Of a stretch of 64,000 nucleotides of DNA, positions 50,494-63,258 are shown one piece after another; the stretch's first letter is position 1; each line of letters starts with the position of its first letter. Under the pieces are notes generated by a model. It had not been told where the DNA came from and did not search any database. It worked only from the letters and a program-made list of their open reading frames with translations. The stretch comes from Melanocharis versteri. Lineage: Eukaryota; Chordata; Aves; Passeriformes; Melanocharitidae. The stretch is taken from assembly GCA_013397845.1 (NCBI GenBank), contig VZTG01001451.1, positions 620,001 to 684,000 of the forward strand, read 5' to 3'. The translations under genes were made by a program, and so were the position numbers.

Positions 50494-51746
50494 TTTTGTG
50501 TAGATATTGCCTTTTGATGAATTAAAGAAGCCACTTTGCCCAAAACCAAAATGAAACACAAAGCTCAAAATTCAGAACTTTTCTTTATAGGAAAGTGTGT
50601 TCCAAGCATCTGAAGCCCATCAGTTACACAGCTCAGGTTCAGCTTCTGTGACAGGTTTGATGATGCCCCACTGCTAACAGGATCCAGCCTTATACCCAGA
50701 ACAGCACCTCTCACCTTCCTCTTCTGTCCCAGCGGTTCAGGCTCCAGCCCTGGCTTGGCAGGGCTGCCTGCAGTTGTGATGCAGTGGAATTAACTTGTGA
50801 TTTCTAAATTAAAACACTTCATGCCATTCTATTGGGGAATAAGTGCCACCATGATGGAGTGGTCACAGGATGCAGGAAAACAAGGGTGAACCTTACTTAA
50901 TTTGCTTCACACTTATTTACTGCAATTAACTGAGTGTGGCACAGCTGGAGCCCAGATAACACTCCAGGTTTATGACTGGTTTTTCTACAACTTTCACGCA
51001 AGTGTTCAAACTAGAGTTTAACATATGAACGTATTTACTTTCTCTTTTACAAAATACAAATACGAAACCACCTTCTAATATCACTTCTGTAATTTTGTAG
51101 GTCAAAATTATGTTCAGTATTATCAGACTTCCAGGAGAAACAGAGCAAACGAATTTATGTGAAATCAAATTGCTTATAAAAGCAAAGTGAAAAAACTTGT
51201 ATGCAACATTAATTACTATAATCACATAGAGCTGAGATACAGCAACCATTTTTCATTTGTACATATTGAACAGGAAAACAAGTAAAAAAAAAATGTATAT
51301 ATATACAAGCTTAATAGGAAAAAAAAACCTGAAACTGTTTTCTGCTGCTCAAGAGTAAGACAATTTTCCCTTACACGTTTTAGTGCATTCCCCCTCATTC
51401 CCAAGAACTAATAATGCATTTTCTCTTTCTGTTCCAAGGCAAACTGAAACCAGTCAAATCTTCCTTCAAATCAAGAAACCTGTGAACTAGTGAATTTATA
51501 TATATTCACCTGAGATCACTCTGAAATACAGGACAAGATAATAATGATTAACAGCTAAGGTGCACAACCATTTGGTAACTTTTGAAAAGAAACAGCATTT
51601 ACACAGAACAGTTTTTGCTACAGAACAGTAAAACTGTCATCAGTAATGAGAATTATTGAACATAATAGAGGAAGAAACAGTATGAGAACTGCAAGCAGCT
51701 TACTCTTCTACTTTCTTCTATTCAATATTGTCCTGTTCGCAAGTTT

Positions 51747-53422
51747 CTGTAAAATAAAAAGAGGGAGAGGAAAGAAGAATAAATGTAAAAAAAATCAATT
51801 ATTAAAAATATTTCATCTGTAACTCAGTTTATTTCATGTTTATGTAATTTTCACTTAAATTTGTTGACTGATTTCAAAGCAGTCCTATGTAAATAATACA
51901 AGTAGATGCATTTTATTTGGATCAAACAGCCTAAAGTGAAACCACAAAGCTAAATATAGACTACAAGTGTATCCAGCTCTAATTAATGGGTAGAATTAAC
52001 CATGAGATAAAAATAAATGAGCCAATGCTTCTCTCATTCTTTGATATCTGGATTTAGTTATTTAATCTTTTCTAGAGTAATTCTGTTGAATAACAATTGG
52101 TATCCACTAGTGACACATTCAAACAAGATCAGCTTGGCTACTGATAACCACTTCAGAGCATCACAAAGTACATTCATCCAAGCACTGAACAAGTCATGCT
52201 GCAACAATAAACAGAGAACTACCATCCATAAATTCCACTGATGAAAGCAAGGGCTTTTCCAGAGGGACTGTCCTGTACCTTGTGTTGGTCTCAAGAAACA
52301 GAACCACTGTGATGTTTGGAGGCGAGAAGGATCCAGGCAAGAGTGAAAAGGAACATTTTGTCTACTTATTTTTTGGTTATTTTAGGACAGGCATCAGTAC
52401 TGTATGTACATGTACCAGGTCATTAAATCACTTCACATTCTGTTCTTTGCTCGCATGATTTGGAGATGGATCATTATCTTTAACATGTGGTACATGAGAG
52501 CAAAAAAGAATTCAACTGAAAATCACAGAAGAAACCCATGCATCTAAGGATTGAACTCCAATTTCTAGTATCTCATGCCACTACTTTGATCAGGAGACTA
52601 TCAGGCAGAAATGCATCATTCATACGTAGCCTCAATTGTCTGCTTGGCACAGCTGCTTAGTGCCTACACCGTGTGAGACATAATCAGAGGGGAAAGTTGT
52701 GCCCTCCCTAAAAAAGTGCTCAGAAATACTGAGAAGCTGAATGACAGTGTCATACCAGCCCCAGCTCTGATGAATCTGCATAGGAAAAATAAAGTAAGAC
52801 TAAGTTTCAAGCCCAGATTCTACAGAGATCAGGTGTCTCACAGGAAATACAACCTCTAAACTGAAAAGAAATCGATGACTACCATGTTTACAGGCAAATA
52901 AACAACCAATGCAACATCACTCTGGCAAAGCTTATGGCAAACAAAGCTACAATTTTATAAAACCTGTTTGTATCTCTTTCACTCTGCAGATTAAATCCAA
53001 GTATTTATGTTGGGATGTCTTTGTGGTATCAATGCATCAGATGCAATTACAGGTGAATATTAATGCAAAATTAATGTCTACACAGTGTACTTGAAGTGAT
53101 TCCAAATTGTAAACTGAATACACAAAAGAATAAAACATTATTTATAAATGTATTTTTAATTTATCTTCAAACACTAACACAACTTGGTTTTGTACAGCAT
53201 CCTACATAAAAGATGTACCCAAAATACTTAGCAGACTTCAACATCTCAATTTCAAAGTTAAGCAGCGGAAGAGGAAAACAATTAAATGCTACAGACAAGA
53301 AAGAAGACATAAGCTCTCAGATGGGACTTGAAATAAAAGGGAGAATTAAATCAACTTTATCTTCTGTTTTAAGTTCAGAATAAATCAGTGTCATAAAGCA
53401 GTATCAAAACATTTCAGTTTAC
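51747..53422 (-). other. CTPS2: CTPS2 intron within the 3' UTR (predicted)
   Basis: This 1.7-kb stretch is bounded on the minus strand by GTAAAC and TTTTTATTTTACAG. It is AT-rich with no convincing ORF, repeat or RNA gene. The position 52729-52749 shares a 21-base word with 6075-6095. The intron is inferred from splice signals only. Confidence 0.55.
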
Positions 53423-53463
53423 CTCAATAGCATCATCCATATCTGTGCTCTCAGACAATCATT
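53423..53463 (-). other. CTPS2: CTPS2 3' UTR segment ending at a splice donor
   Basis: This is the part of the last coding exon that follows the TGA. It runs 41 nt and ends at a good donor on the minus strand, ATTGAG|GTAAAC. The donor pairs with an AG acceptor at 51747-51748, preceded by a T-rich tract. The UTR therefore appears to be spliced. If the donor is not used, the exon would simply continue as 3' UTR. Confidence 0.6.
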
Positions 53464-53533
53464 TCAGCTTGTGTCAGAATAAGGAAACTCTTTTTCTGGA
53501 GAGCTGTCATCGCTTAGGTCACTGTAGCTGTCA
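53464..53533 (-). CDS. CTPS2: CTPS2 last coding exon: Ser/Asp-rich C-terminal tail and stop
   Basis: The first base completes the Ser codon split by the preceding 8.2-kb intron. The exon then encodes D-S-Y-S-D-L-S-D-D-S-S-P-E-K-E-F, P-Y-S-D-T-S and a TGA stop at 53466-53464. A CCAACAG acceptor precedes it. The tail is short, polar and rich in Ser next to acidic residues. In the family this region is disordered and carries regulatory phosphosites (CK1/GSK3-type), so a role in tuning activity or filament formation is likely but inferred. The start of the tail (D-x-Y-S-D-x-S-D) resembles mammalian CTPS2, while the last residues differ from the mammalian ending as I recall it. Identity is secure from the phase match and position. 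Whether all isoforms use this exon is unknown. Confidence 0.88.
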
Positions 53534-56500
53534 CTGTTGGAACCAATAAGAATTCAGAAGGATCTAAACCAAGTATTTTATTTCAAGCCCTCCAACCCAT
53601 GATGCATATGATCAACACTTTCCTCAAATGCAACCCATTTCCAGAAAACTTCTTTAAGCTCATGCTTAAAATATGGTATTTTAGAACACCTTCCTCTAAA
53701 GGAATGGGCTGAAGTTTGGAGTTTAAGACCTGATGCGAAAGAATGTTCTACCTGATAAATAGTATGTTCAATTTCTTTTTGTTTGGCTTCTGTACATTCA
53801 TTCTACATTTTGCTGGTGCTGTGTGTCTACGATCATGGTTAACAAGATAGATAATAACAGGCATTCAGAGCTAAAATAAAATGAATTTCTCCCTTATGGT
53901 AAAGAAAATAATTGTTTTAACAAAAAAAAAAAGGTTAAGACAACTTTATTAGCTCAGAATTCTTCAATTTACACTTATACTACAATTCTTGCTCTTCTAG
54001 TTAGAACACAAATACTTTTCATTGCACCAAGCAATAAAAAGTTTTTCTAGAGGTTTTATCCCCTTTTGCTGTGTCCTGAGAGAAGCAGACTGGTTTTCAC
54101 AGACCAAACTGCCGTGCAAGTGATTGTTTTTTAAGTGGCGAGAACAAGAAAACAGTGAAGAACAGGAATCACCACAGTGACTGAGAGAAAGAAGTGCCCA
54201 CAAACCACATTTTCAGTCAGTATGATGTCTATTGGGTCTCCAAGTTTATTTTAAATCTAAGTGCACTTCAATGCTTCAGTGCCTCCAGCCTCAAGCCCTC
54301 CCTACTATACTTCACTTCTTCTGTCTGTTTTCCAGACACTTGAATTTCCCCACATGAGAAGCCAGCAAAGGGAGCCCAGGGAACTGACAAGTACATTTGA
54401 GCAGCAGTAATTCTGGTCAGTCCTGTGACCCTTCAGAGCACAGGCCATGGTTAGCACAGTACAGGTGGGGATCTCAGACCTCACTTGTGTGGGAACATCA
54501 TGACAGCCTTGGGTACAACTCTACGCCAGACACTGTACAGCTGTCTTGTCACATCTCCCTTTTACCACACACCCCTTCAACCTCCAGACAACAGGACCCC
54601 ACTCATGTCATGTTCCCAATCTCTGGGCACGATCTCCTACTGAGACATCAAGCACATGACCCACCCAGAGAGAGCCTTATCAGTGGATGCCAGTGACTGC
54701 CTGCTGGGTAATGCTCCAAGGGAGCCACGCAGCCCCGCAGCTGGAGACCTTTCATGAGACTGCACTGTGAACAGTGAACAAACTGCACTCAGCTACTCCA
54801 GTGCTTGTTACTGAGCACTGCTTTGTAGCCCGAATTTCATCCTCTCTTCTTCGAGAGAAAAGCAAAACCAAAGAAAGAATAGGCAAAAAACCAGACACTT
54901 CAACAGAGTGGGACAGGAGGAATGGCACCAACGGTCACCTCGTTTAATTTCTACCTCTGTTAGGAAAGTCTCCCAAAGTTACACCAAGCCACTGTACCAA
55001 ATTTGTGTAAAACAGTATAGATATTCTGGCTGTCCTAACATTAAGACTTTGCCTACAGCATTCTGCCCTTTCTTCGGGTGACACACACACTGCTGATGTG
55101 GTTCTTACAAAGAGTGTGTCATATCAGGCTAGTGTGAAATGCTCGATTTGATCACTTCACCAGCTGGTGATCAATTACACAGTTCAAGTGAGGAAAGCGT
55201 TGCTAACAGAATGATCAAGCATGCCAGATGCACATAGACAAACACAACATCGCCAACGTTGTACTTACTTTTTTCTGAAAGTACCCATGGAAACATGGAA
55301 CAAAAATTCAGTATTATTAAAACAGTTCTGCATTTTCACATCACAGCAAAATAGCAAATACTGTCCACAGAACAGAGAGTAAAACCGATTGTAGAGAACT
55401 GCATAACCTTATGACAGCCCTAATTTAAGTCCAAAGTCTTCAGAGAACTTCTTTTTTTTAATTAGCTCTGCTGCCCAGTGGCAATCACAACCCAAAAACA
55501 TGCCAGAGCTCTGTAAACAACAGAGTATGGGAGTCAGATACCTAAGTAAAAGTGCTCACAGAGCAATAAGGTGAGCGGAGAACTGCCCAGCTTCATCTCT
55601 TGGAGGCAGTCGGGTGCTGATCCTCCCCCACTCAATGACACAGGTTTTAGAGGGATTTGCCCACAGAAGCAGTCACACAGCCTGGGTGCTTCTGTGATTT
55701 CACTGACTTACCACCCCAACTTCTCAAGCCTGTTTCCAGTTCGCCGCAGCTGAGGCTCACTTGGCCACTAGCACAGAGGCTAAAACACTCAGCTGATGAC
55801 AATTTTATTCCTGCTCCCACACTGCCCAATTTCAGTACAAGATTTGACACATCACAGAGAAGGGCTGTCATCATCACATTCTTGACTTCTGCAGTAGCTC
55901 CTCACAGTCTCCCCTACTTCAGGGCTGCTCTATGGGGTGTAAGTCAGTTTTACGTCTCACCAACAGGCCACAGGGCAAGAAAGGTAGGGAAAATATGCCA
56001 GTAAGGATCAGCCCTTGGGCTTCAGACTCAGGTAGCTGTCAGTCTCTCAGCTTCAGCTGCTTGAATGATATCTCTAAGCACACCCAGAACCTGTGGCATC
56101 ATCTTAAAAATAACAACTTGGGCCCCAAGGAAACCTGAACTTCAAGAGTTATGCTGCCAGCGGACTTAAAAGCAAACAGGGACTTGTGAAACTTGGCATA
56201 TCTACATCTGTGTGTTACAGCTTCAAACCAGCACTGGTGTCAGGTTTCTAGGATTGATGTCAAATATTAAAATCATGTGTAATCTGAAGGAAAACTGCAG
56301 GTGGCATTAACCATAAACAAGTCATCTTTTCTCTTTGGAATAAATGTGTACTTTGTCCCAAATTACAATCAGTTGTACACAGATATTAAACACAAAACCC
56401 AAATGGATGCTTTGTCCTCACAGTTGGTAAGATTAAGTAACCTTACTTAAATCTGCTGGCTGTGAAAGTGGTGGTGATGAGAAATCAAATAAGCCCAGCC

Positions 56501-59500
56501 TTCCTTTATGAAATTCTTTCTCACACTGAGACAACCACTGAAAAAATATGCTTACATTTGCTTTGGCAAGTTTTCTCGCAGTTTGTGTTCAAATTAATTA
56601 GTAATTATCTCGGGCAGGAGCCTGACACCCACTCCATCTTATTTGTAACAATTCTTACAACAGTGGACTCCAACAAAAAGGAGCTACTGAGCAGATCTGA
56701 AGCCACCAGTTCTAAGACCTAACCCCAACAGCTCTATTCTTTCCTTTTCTTTTTCTTTTTTTTTTTTAATGGGATCTGGAGTATAAAGTGGCGGCCAAGG
56801 GAGAAAAAAAACATAACAAAACTCCACGCAGTGTCATGTCATCTAGTCAGGCACTTTAGTCTTTAAGATGAAGAATTTTGGTCCCTTCACTCCTATAAAA
56901 TGGGTACTCTGTGCACATTCTGTTTTTCACTTTGAAAATCCAGATCAATATTCTTTAGAAACAAAGTATTTAGCAGTTTCAGGGGCGCTTTTCTTTCATT
57001 CATTTTTAATGCACAATTGACAAAAACTCCTTTTCCAGAAATGTAAGGAATTAAAACAGTTATTACAGTAATGCTATGCCCTGCAAGGAGCCAAGCTAAG
57101 TGCATTTCTTCCTCAGTGCAAATTAAACATACATGAAGTACAGATTAATTTAGTACAGGCTGCAGTTGTTTAAGTTGTTTAGCTTTTGAGGACTCAGCAA
57201 AAGGAAATCTTCAAATTATTACAATTTATTCCCCCCAAAAGCTGAATTATTAAAATTATTATGTCATTAAAACATTTTTTTGAATAAATGCATATTTGAT
57301 TGTGCAATGGTTATAACTGCAGTCACCCATATACTTGGTACATATTTTTATGATCATAATATGGTCATACAAATCATGGGTATCATTTATGGTCATAAAA
57401 ATCATATCTATAATTTATTATGATTGTCAACATGATACAATGCTATGTTTCCATAAAACATCATTTCATTTGGGAAACCCTCAGCACATAGCCAAGACTC
57501 CCCAGTTCCGACCTGCCAGCCACCTGCACTCACATAACTGGACCTAGGACAATATCCTCATCTGGGCTAGGCACCAGCAGCTCCCTACAATCACTGGAGA
57601 GAAACAGGCTCCTGCAGCATGTAATGCATAACTGACCCACAGAACAGCTATAATGAGATAGTTGGTTCCTTAAAGCGCATTTTCACTTAACAACTACAGA
57701 AAAACACTTGAGGTGACTAGCTCAGAAGGGTTTTCACTGTAAACACCTAACATTTAAATGACAAAGTTAACCAACATAACTAACCATTACTAAGTACCAG
57801 CATGGTTAAGAAAGGATTTGCTTTAGAACTTTTCTGTAGTTTTCTGTAAGAGCTCTGAGGGTAACAGGGTCTCTGCTGCCCCAACTAGCCTCACCTGGGA
57901 CCTGCACCCCTGGGAGGTCACTGGAGGCAGAGCACTTGCCTTCTGTGGCAGCTGTGGTACCGACTCCTGCCAGTGAGGACACCATCCCTACCAGGACAGC
58001 CCCCATCCCTGGCTCCTGGAGTGTTGTCTTTCGTGGAGCGGCCCCTCTCTTGCTGCTCTCTTGACAATCTTCAAATCACATTTCCTTCAAATCACATGTC
58101 TGGATTTGGCCAATGGCAGAAGCATGCTGCTGTGCCAAATGGGTTCTTCGCTGGGGACAATGTACAGGGGACATCAGGCACCAGAACGTGTCACACAGGT
58201 TGTTTTCTGTTCTGTTCCTAGGTGCTTTCCTCCACAGCTCATCTGGGGGATAGCTGGACCATGCTAATGCAAGTAAGCACTATATGGGCAAATTTTCTGA
58301 GTTTTTTGGTGTTTTATTTAATGCACCATTCCTTTTGTTCTCTGGCCACTTTTGTTCCGTGTCTCTGAACACAGCTCACATGTCATCTTTCATTAATAAT
58401 TTGCCCAGAACTCAAAAGAGTACTCTGTGACTAGATGGCATTGGATTGGTGCCCTACATTAGCATATTTACTAATGCTTTGCAAAAGGTTTTTTTGGCAG
58501 TAGTCAGTGTTGCCCACACTTACTCACCTAGGAACACCTCTCACTTCCTACATTTCCTCCCTTGTATTGGACATTTGTGTTTAAATTATTTATCTTTAGC
58601 TTCTTATCCTCTTCCCCCAAAGATGTAATTACATGCAACAGAGATTACTAAATTCCCTACATATTTTTTTGTTACTTCTTTGTTCTGAATAGTGCTTTCA
58701 GCTCTTATTCAAATGACATTATTTGCAAATATAATTAATGCACTCTGGCTTACTGTTGCAGGCCATTAATAAAGGTGCTGGTTGTAGACAAAGAAGAAAT
58801 AAAGCCTGCTGATGCTAAACTGGATAAGGGGAAAAAAACAAACCAAAACAAAACAAGCAACATGGCTTTATTGTACACCAGTGGTTTTGCAACTCATATT
58901 ATACTGTTCCCAAAGATAAGTCAGTTTTTATTAATTTTTCCAAATGAAACTACATAAAGTCTCAGTAAAAGCCAGCAACATTACATGTGAAGTTCCCCTC
59001 CTCATCCACTGGTTTCCTATTAAAACCTTTTGTTTTCTCTTATAAAGCAGCATATTTGTGGGTATTGTACACTCTGAGTCTCACGTAGTTTTGGTTTTCT
59101 CTGTCCTTGAAAATGAAAACATAAACTGGCAGCCTCCCACTACGTTCCTCACTTCTACATGAAATGGTGACTTCAATATTTCCATGGAAAGGTTTGGAAA
59201 AGGTCTGGATCTAAAACCATTCACAAGGAAATGAAGGGCAGGGCTTTGATGGTTGGGCACTCATGCCATAAAGCACAAGAGGCTGAAATCACAAAGGCAA
59301 CTTGGATGCCCAACTAGCACTTCAGGTAAATAAGTAACAATTAATCACTGAGTTACTCTGATCCTTTGGTCAGTTCTTGACTGTCTCTGTATACACAAAA
59401 GTTTCTGGGAACTAAATTTACCCCAGAGGATGCATTCCAGTCTCAAACTAGGTATGCTCATGCCTATGTGGGCCTATGTCTGTACTAGGCCTCACAAAAA

Positions 59501-61707
59501 TTTAAGAGAAGATTAATTCACTTTTATTTAGGGCACTCTCCCAGAAGTTGTAATGCATCTTTAAATTTATTATTAGCTTTGCTTACAAGCTAGGGCTTCT
59601 GAACAGGTGTCAAATATTCTAAAATTGCACCCTAATTATGAGGCTGTTAAATGTTCTGGAGTAATAGTTTCCTGCTAAGACTCTCATGCTGCAATACGTA
59701 TTTCCTTTTGTCTCAGGACTTCATCATTCACTCTCTTTTTAGTGTTTATGGTAGCCTCGCATAGGTAATCTGTTCAGCTTGCTGGTCTCCACAAATTCTC
59801 TTGCAGCTTACTCTGCTCTAGTCAACAGCACAACCACAACTCACGTGGGCAGTGCTGGATGAGGTGTGCAGAAAATCCTCTCCTCAGATTTCTTTCAGCC
59901 TTGCTAGGACATGCCTTAGCTTTACAACTTCATGAAATCACCAGCATTCCGGGGTTTAAAGGTTTACATTGGAAATCCTTCCATGTTAATACAAGTGCAT
60001 ATGCTGTAATTAACACCGTGATTCCCTCCTGAACATTCTTCCCTACAAAATGTTCCTCCTTTAGCCTCAAAAGGCCTTCCTATTCCAGTGCACTTTCTAA
60101 AGACACAGGAGCTTTGCTTGATTGCTACGTAACTAGGTAAATAGCAAAATCTGTAATTTTATATATTAAGTTTTGAGGTGTGGATTTTTACCTTTACTAA
60201 ATATTTAAGATTTGGTAGGAGTTTATTCTATGAACATGAAGAAAAAGAGTTGGGTATACATTTTGAATGGTTAATTCAAGTGTAAGCAGGGCAAATTCAG
60301 TAATGGCTGAAACTTTAGGTCAGGGTTAGCCTAACTGCTATAATGCTAAGTGATGTAAATTAGCAGGACACGTGCAGATCACTCCTTAAAAAACAGTAAT
60401 TTTTCTTTGTCTCAGAGAAATAAATAGGGTTACTTATGGCACGAAGCAGTGTAAGAAAGGATATTTGGACCTGTGAAGCAAGATGAAGTGTGAGTCTGAG
60501 CGCCCACCCAGAGGGTAAGACTGGAGATCACTGTGATGGAAGACTGTCTCGCCCAGCACCACAAAAATTTCACCTGTGTATTGCACCAGCACAGATTTTA
60601 AAAGGTAGTTAACGTTATGACCACTACTAGCAATGACAGGCTAAGGTAACAGGAGTGTTTCAATCAAGCTGTAGTTTGCAGATCAGAAATTCACTCTCTT
60701 TGTATGTACGTCATTGTACAACTGGGCAGAGTGAATAAAAACTGATACCCATAAAGAAGTAGAAAACCAAAACAGACTGGTCTGGTCTGGCCAGGCTGTT
60801 TTCCCATTACTACTCAAACTTGAATAAAATTTCTATTTTTCTCTTTCAAACAGACTGCATTTTAATAGAACACAAGACTCAGGAACAAAATAAAAAGCCC
60901 AACCAACAGAATTAATAAGTTTGGTGTCTTGTTTAGAGGAAAAGCCAACATGCCAAAGTTGGGTCTGTTCAATGTTATTATTCAGTCATTTTATGATTTT
61001 TTTTTTATTTTTTGTTATTGTGCTCAAGGCTTCCGCGCTGACTTCTTGATTATTGCTATTATAATGAAATTTTAACTGCTTTTATTATCATTGAAATAAA
61101 CAAGAATTAGTAAACCCTGGCTAAAAAAACATTGCTACATTCAATAAACCAAAGCCTCTGTGTCCAAGAGACCAAGGACAGAGCTTTGGCTGAACCATCC
61201 AGTTCTGACCTAGATCCAAGTCCTTCTGTAAGGAGGCCTGTTTGATTTCAGGCCTGTCTCCGAAAGATAATATTTATCATTTAGCTACTGCAAAACAAAA
61301 TCAGTGTTTTCTTTGTTGCTGCTATCATCATTCAAGTACAACTAGGTATGAATTTCACTCCATTGCTTGATCCTCAAGCAAAGCTCTTTCCCTATGAAAC
61401 TACTGTCAGTGGAAGTTAACACAGGAGGCAGCTGTCTTCATTTGAATCTGTTTTTTTACTTTTTTTCTGATTGTAATGTGGGGTTCTGGCTTTAGCCCTA
61501 ACAGCCTCTGAAAAGGAAGAAGTGAGGAACTGTGCTTCCTGCTTACAGGTTATTTTACACCCAGGTATATGACAGGCACACACAGCAACAAGTAAATCAA
61601 TACATGAAGAACTCCTTTTCCTCTTCTGTGCTTCTGAATTGAAGGATGGGATAGTCCCTCCAAAAATGTGACTGTCAAACTGCAGGCAAGCAACAAAGAA
61701 AGATTAC
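53534..61707 (-). other. CTPS2: CTPS2 intron, 8.2 kb
   Basis: This intron lies between the penultimate and last coding exons, with GTAATC and CCAACAG ends. It is mostly unique AT-rich sequence. A GC-richer block lies at about 57840-58290, and I could not assign it to a repeat. Short local repeats occur at 57352-57420 (GGTCATA...AAATCAT) and 58069-58100 (CTTCAAATCACAT twice). I looked for a nested S100-type gene, because S100G lies within this locus in human, and saw no EF-hand ORF on either strand. Confidence 0.8.
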
Positions 61708-61852
61708 CTTGGAGACAATTTACATCCACGCTGCAGGTATGCATTCAGTGTCCCAGTTGCTGCTAGCAACAGTCCAAGGTACGGAGGTGAAGGTTTCATA
61801 GGTCTTGAGGAAAATTCTGGGTGGAATTGAACTCCCACAAAATATGGGTGAT
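61708..61852 (-). CDS. CTPS2: CTPS2 penultimate coding exon with catalytic His-Pro-Glu
   Basis: This 145-nt exon (2 nt + 47 codons + 2 nt) holds the most conserved stretch in the window. It reads H-P-Y-F-V-G-V-Q-F-H-P-E-F, then S-S-R-P-M-K-P-S-P-P-Y-L-G-L-L-L-A-A, then T-G-T-L-N-A-Y-L-Q-R-G-C-K-L-S. The H-P-E codons are at 61823-61815. By family knowledge, this His and Glu complete the Cys-His-Glu triad that hydrolyses glutamine and sends ammonia to the synthetase site. A TTGTAG acceptor and an AAG|GTAATC donor flank the exon. Both junction phases fit the neighbouring exons. The SSRPMKPSPPYLGLLLAA wording is typical of CTPS2. There are no disabling changes, so the exon looks functional. Confidence 0.96.
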
Positions 61853-63258
61853 CTACAAGATAGACATCAAATAAAATTACACAATGTAGGAAGAGGATAG
61901 TAGAAAAACTTGCAGGAAAAAAACCTTATTGAAGATTTCAGACAGGTGTTCAGAAGCCAGAGCAGCACATGTCAGTTTAAGGGTGAGGCAGCAGAAAACT
62001 TCTTTCCACAAAAAGCAACTGACAACAGAGGCAGAAGGTCAGTAGGGCAAACTAAGGAAAAATCATGCTATGATTCATAAAAACTGAATAATAAACCTGT
62101 ACCAATATGTAAGGGAAGGGGGAGGGGGGCAGAAGTGGAGAAGTCACAAGGCTTATATTTATCATGTTATTTTCACAGTATTTTGGTTTCCAGTATCTAT
62201 TTATGCACATCTATTCAGAACAACATGCCCAAAGCAGGGACAAATTCAAAGTTAAATCAGGTTGCTGACAGCTTGGTCTAGTCAAATTTTGAAGGTCTCT
62301 ACTGCAAGGATGAAGATTTCACAGACTCTCTAGGTAATATACTCTAGTAATGGCACATACTTTGGCTATATTGCATGTATACACATTTCATATACTAAAG
62401 CAAAATGAACACATATTGGGACCCGACCAAGAATATTTGAGGGTGCTTACGGAGAAGGGCAATGTCACTGTGAAACTGGTAGATAGATAAAAATCTATAA
62501 AAGGCCAGAGGTCCCTGATGACTTGAAAAAGGCAGTCACCATGCACTTCTTCAAGACAAAAAGAAGGATCCAAGCAATCACAGAATATTCTGAACCTTCA
62601 GAACATGGAAGGTCAGGAAGACTGGCACAAGTCTGAGAACACTCTGTCTTTGGATGCAGCGAGAGTACTGGCTTTCCCTAATTCTGACTTTAGGAAAGCT
62701 TTTCATATGATTGCCTTCCCTTTAAGTTGGAAGCTGTAGACTATGGGTAGATCACAAAGTATGTTAAAAATGGCCAGACTTCTGGGTTCAAAGAACAGTA
62801 GTGAGTGGTTTGAAGTCCAAGCAACAGCACACTTGGAGATACTCAAAACTTGACTGATACAACTCTGGAGAACCTGACCTGTATTTGAAGGTAGCCCTGT
62901 GCTGAAGCAGAATGTTGGACTACATGACCTCCCAAATCACTCTGTGATTCTACACAGCCAAATTCCCCTGAGCTAGAATTAGGACCTTTTGGAAAAGGAG
63001 CACATTTGTCCCACATAATCAAATACATGCACAGTTCTTGCAAAGTGCAAGGCTTTTCCTAACCGACTCTGAATTTTCACCCATTGTAATACACAGGTGG
63101 AGTTAGCAGTATCCCCCAAAATGATCTTGGCTGTTATGACAGCTAAATATTGTGCCTACATGTTATTTAGCAACTTGTAGTTTACACATACATATAAACT
63201 ATTTATATATATAGCTTTAACAGATGCAATAAGTACTACAAACAAGTAAGACACTCAC
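61853..63258 (-). other. CTPS2: CTPS2 intron, 1.4 kb, containing a CR1 fragment
   Basis: The intron has a GTGAGT donor and a TTGTAG acceptor on the minus strand. Its middle third is a rearranged CR1 inserted in the opposite orientation to the gene (62395-62952). The remaining sequence is AT-rich without other features. Confidence 0.85.
62395..62952 (+). mobile_element. CR1 LINE fragment, internally deleted, with 3' end
   Basis: Several collinear pieces of CR1 ORF2 are recognisable. One resembles the stretch before the reverse-transcriptase core (CCTGATGACTTGAAAAAGGC, then ...CTTCAAGACAAAAAGAAGGATCC). A second is the TGACTTTAGGAAAGCTTTT stretch (DFRKAF-like). A third is GTAGTGAGTGGTTTGAAGTCCA. 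The final piece jumps to the CR1 3' end (GATACTCAAAACTTGACTG ... TTGGACTACATGACCTCCCA ... CTGTGATTCTAC). The spacing is far shorter than in an intact element, so at least two internal deletions have occurred. It is a dead copy lying antisense in a CTPS2 intron. Confidence 0.82.

Larger units (their letters stand above)
50150..51746 (-). other. CTPS2: CTPS2 terminal 3' UTR exon (predicted)
   Basis: The predicted exon starts after a strong polypyrimidine/AG acceptor (TTATTTTACAG at the 51747 boundary). It is AT-rich and non-coding, with stops in all frames and a short TA-rich run near 51296-51306. Two AATAAA signals occur on this strand, one at 50493-50488 and one at 50175-50170. The distal signal has TGTA motifs upstream and a GT-rich stretch downstream, so cleavage near 50.15 kb is favoured. 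Minus-strand ORFs in this interval are short and are not credible proteins. Confidence 0.55.

Noticed and set aside
53534..61707. Nested S100G-like gene inside CTPS2
   Set aside because: In human S100G lies within this locus, but no EF-hand-like reading frame is visible in the intron on either strand.
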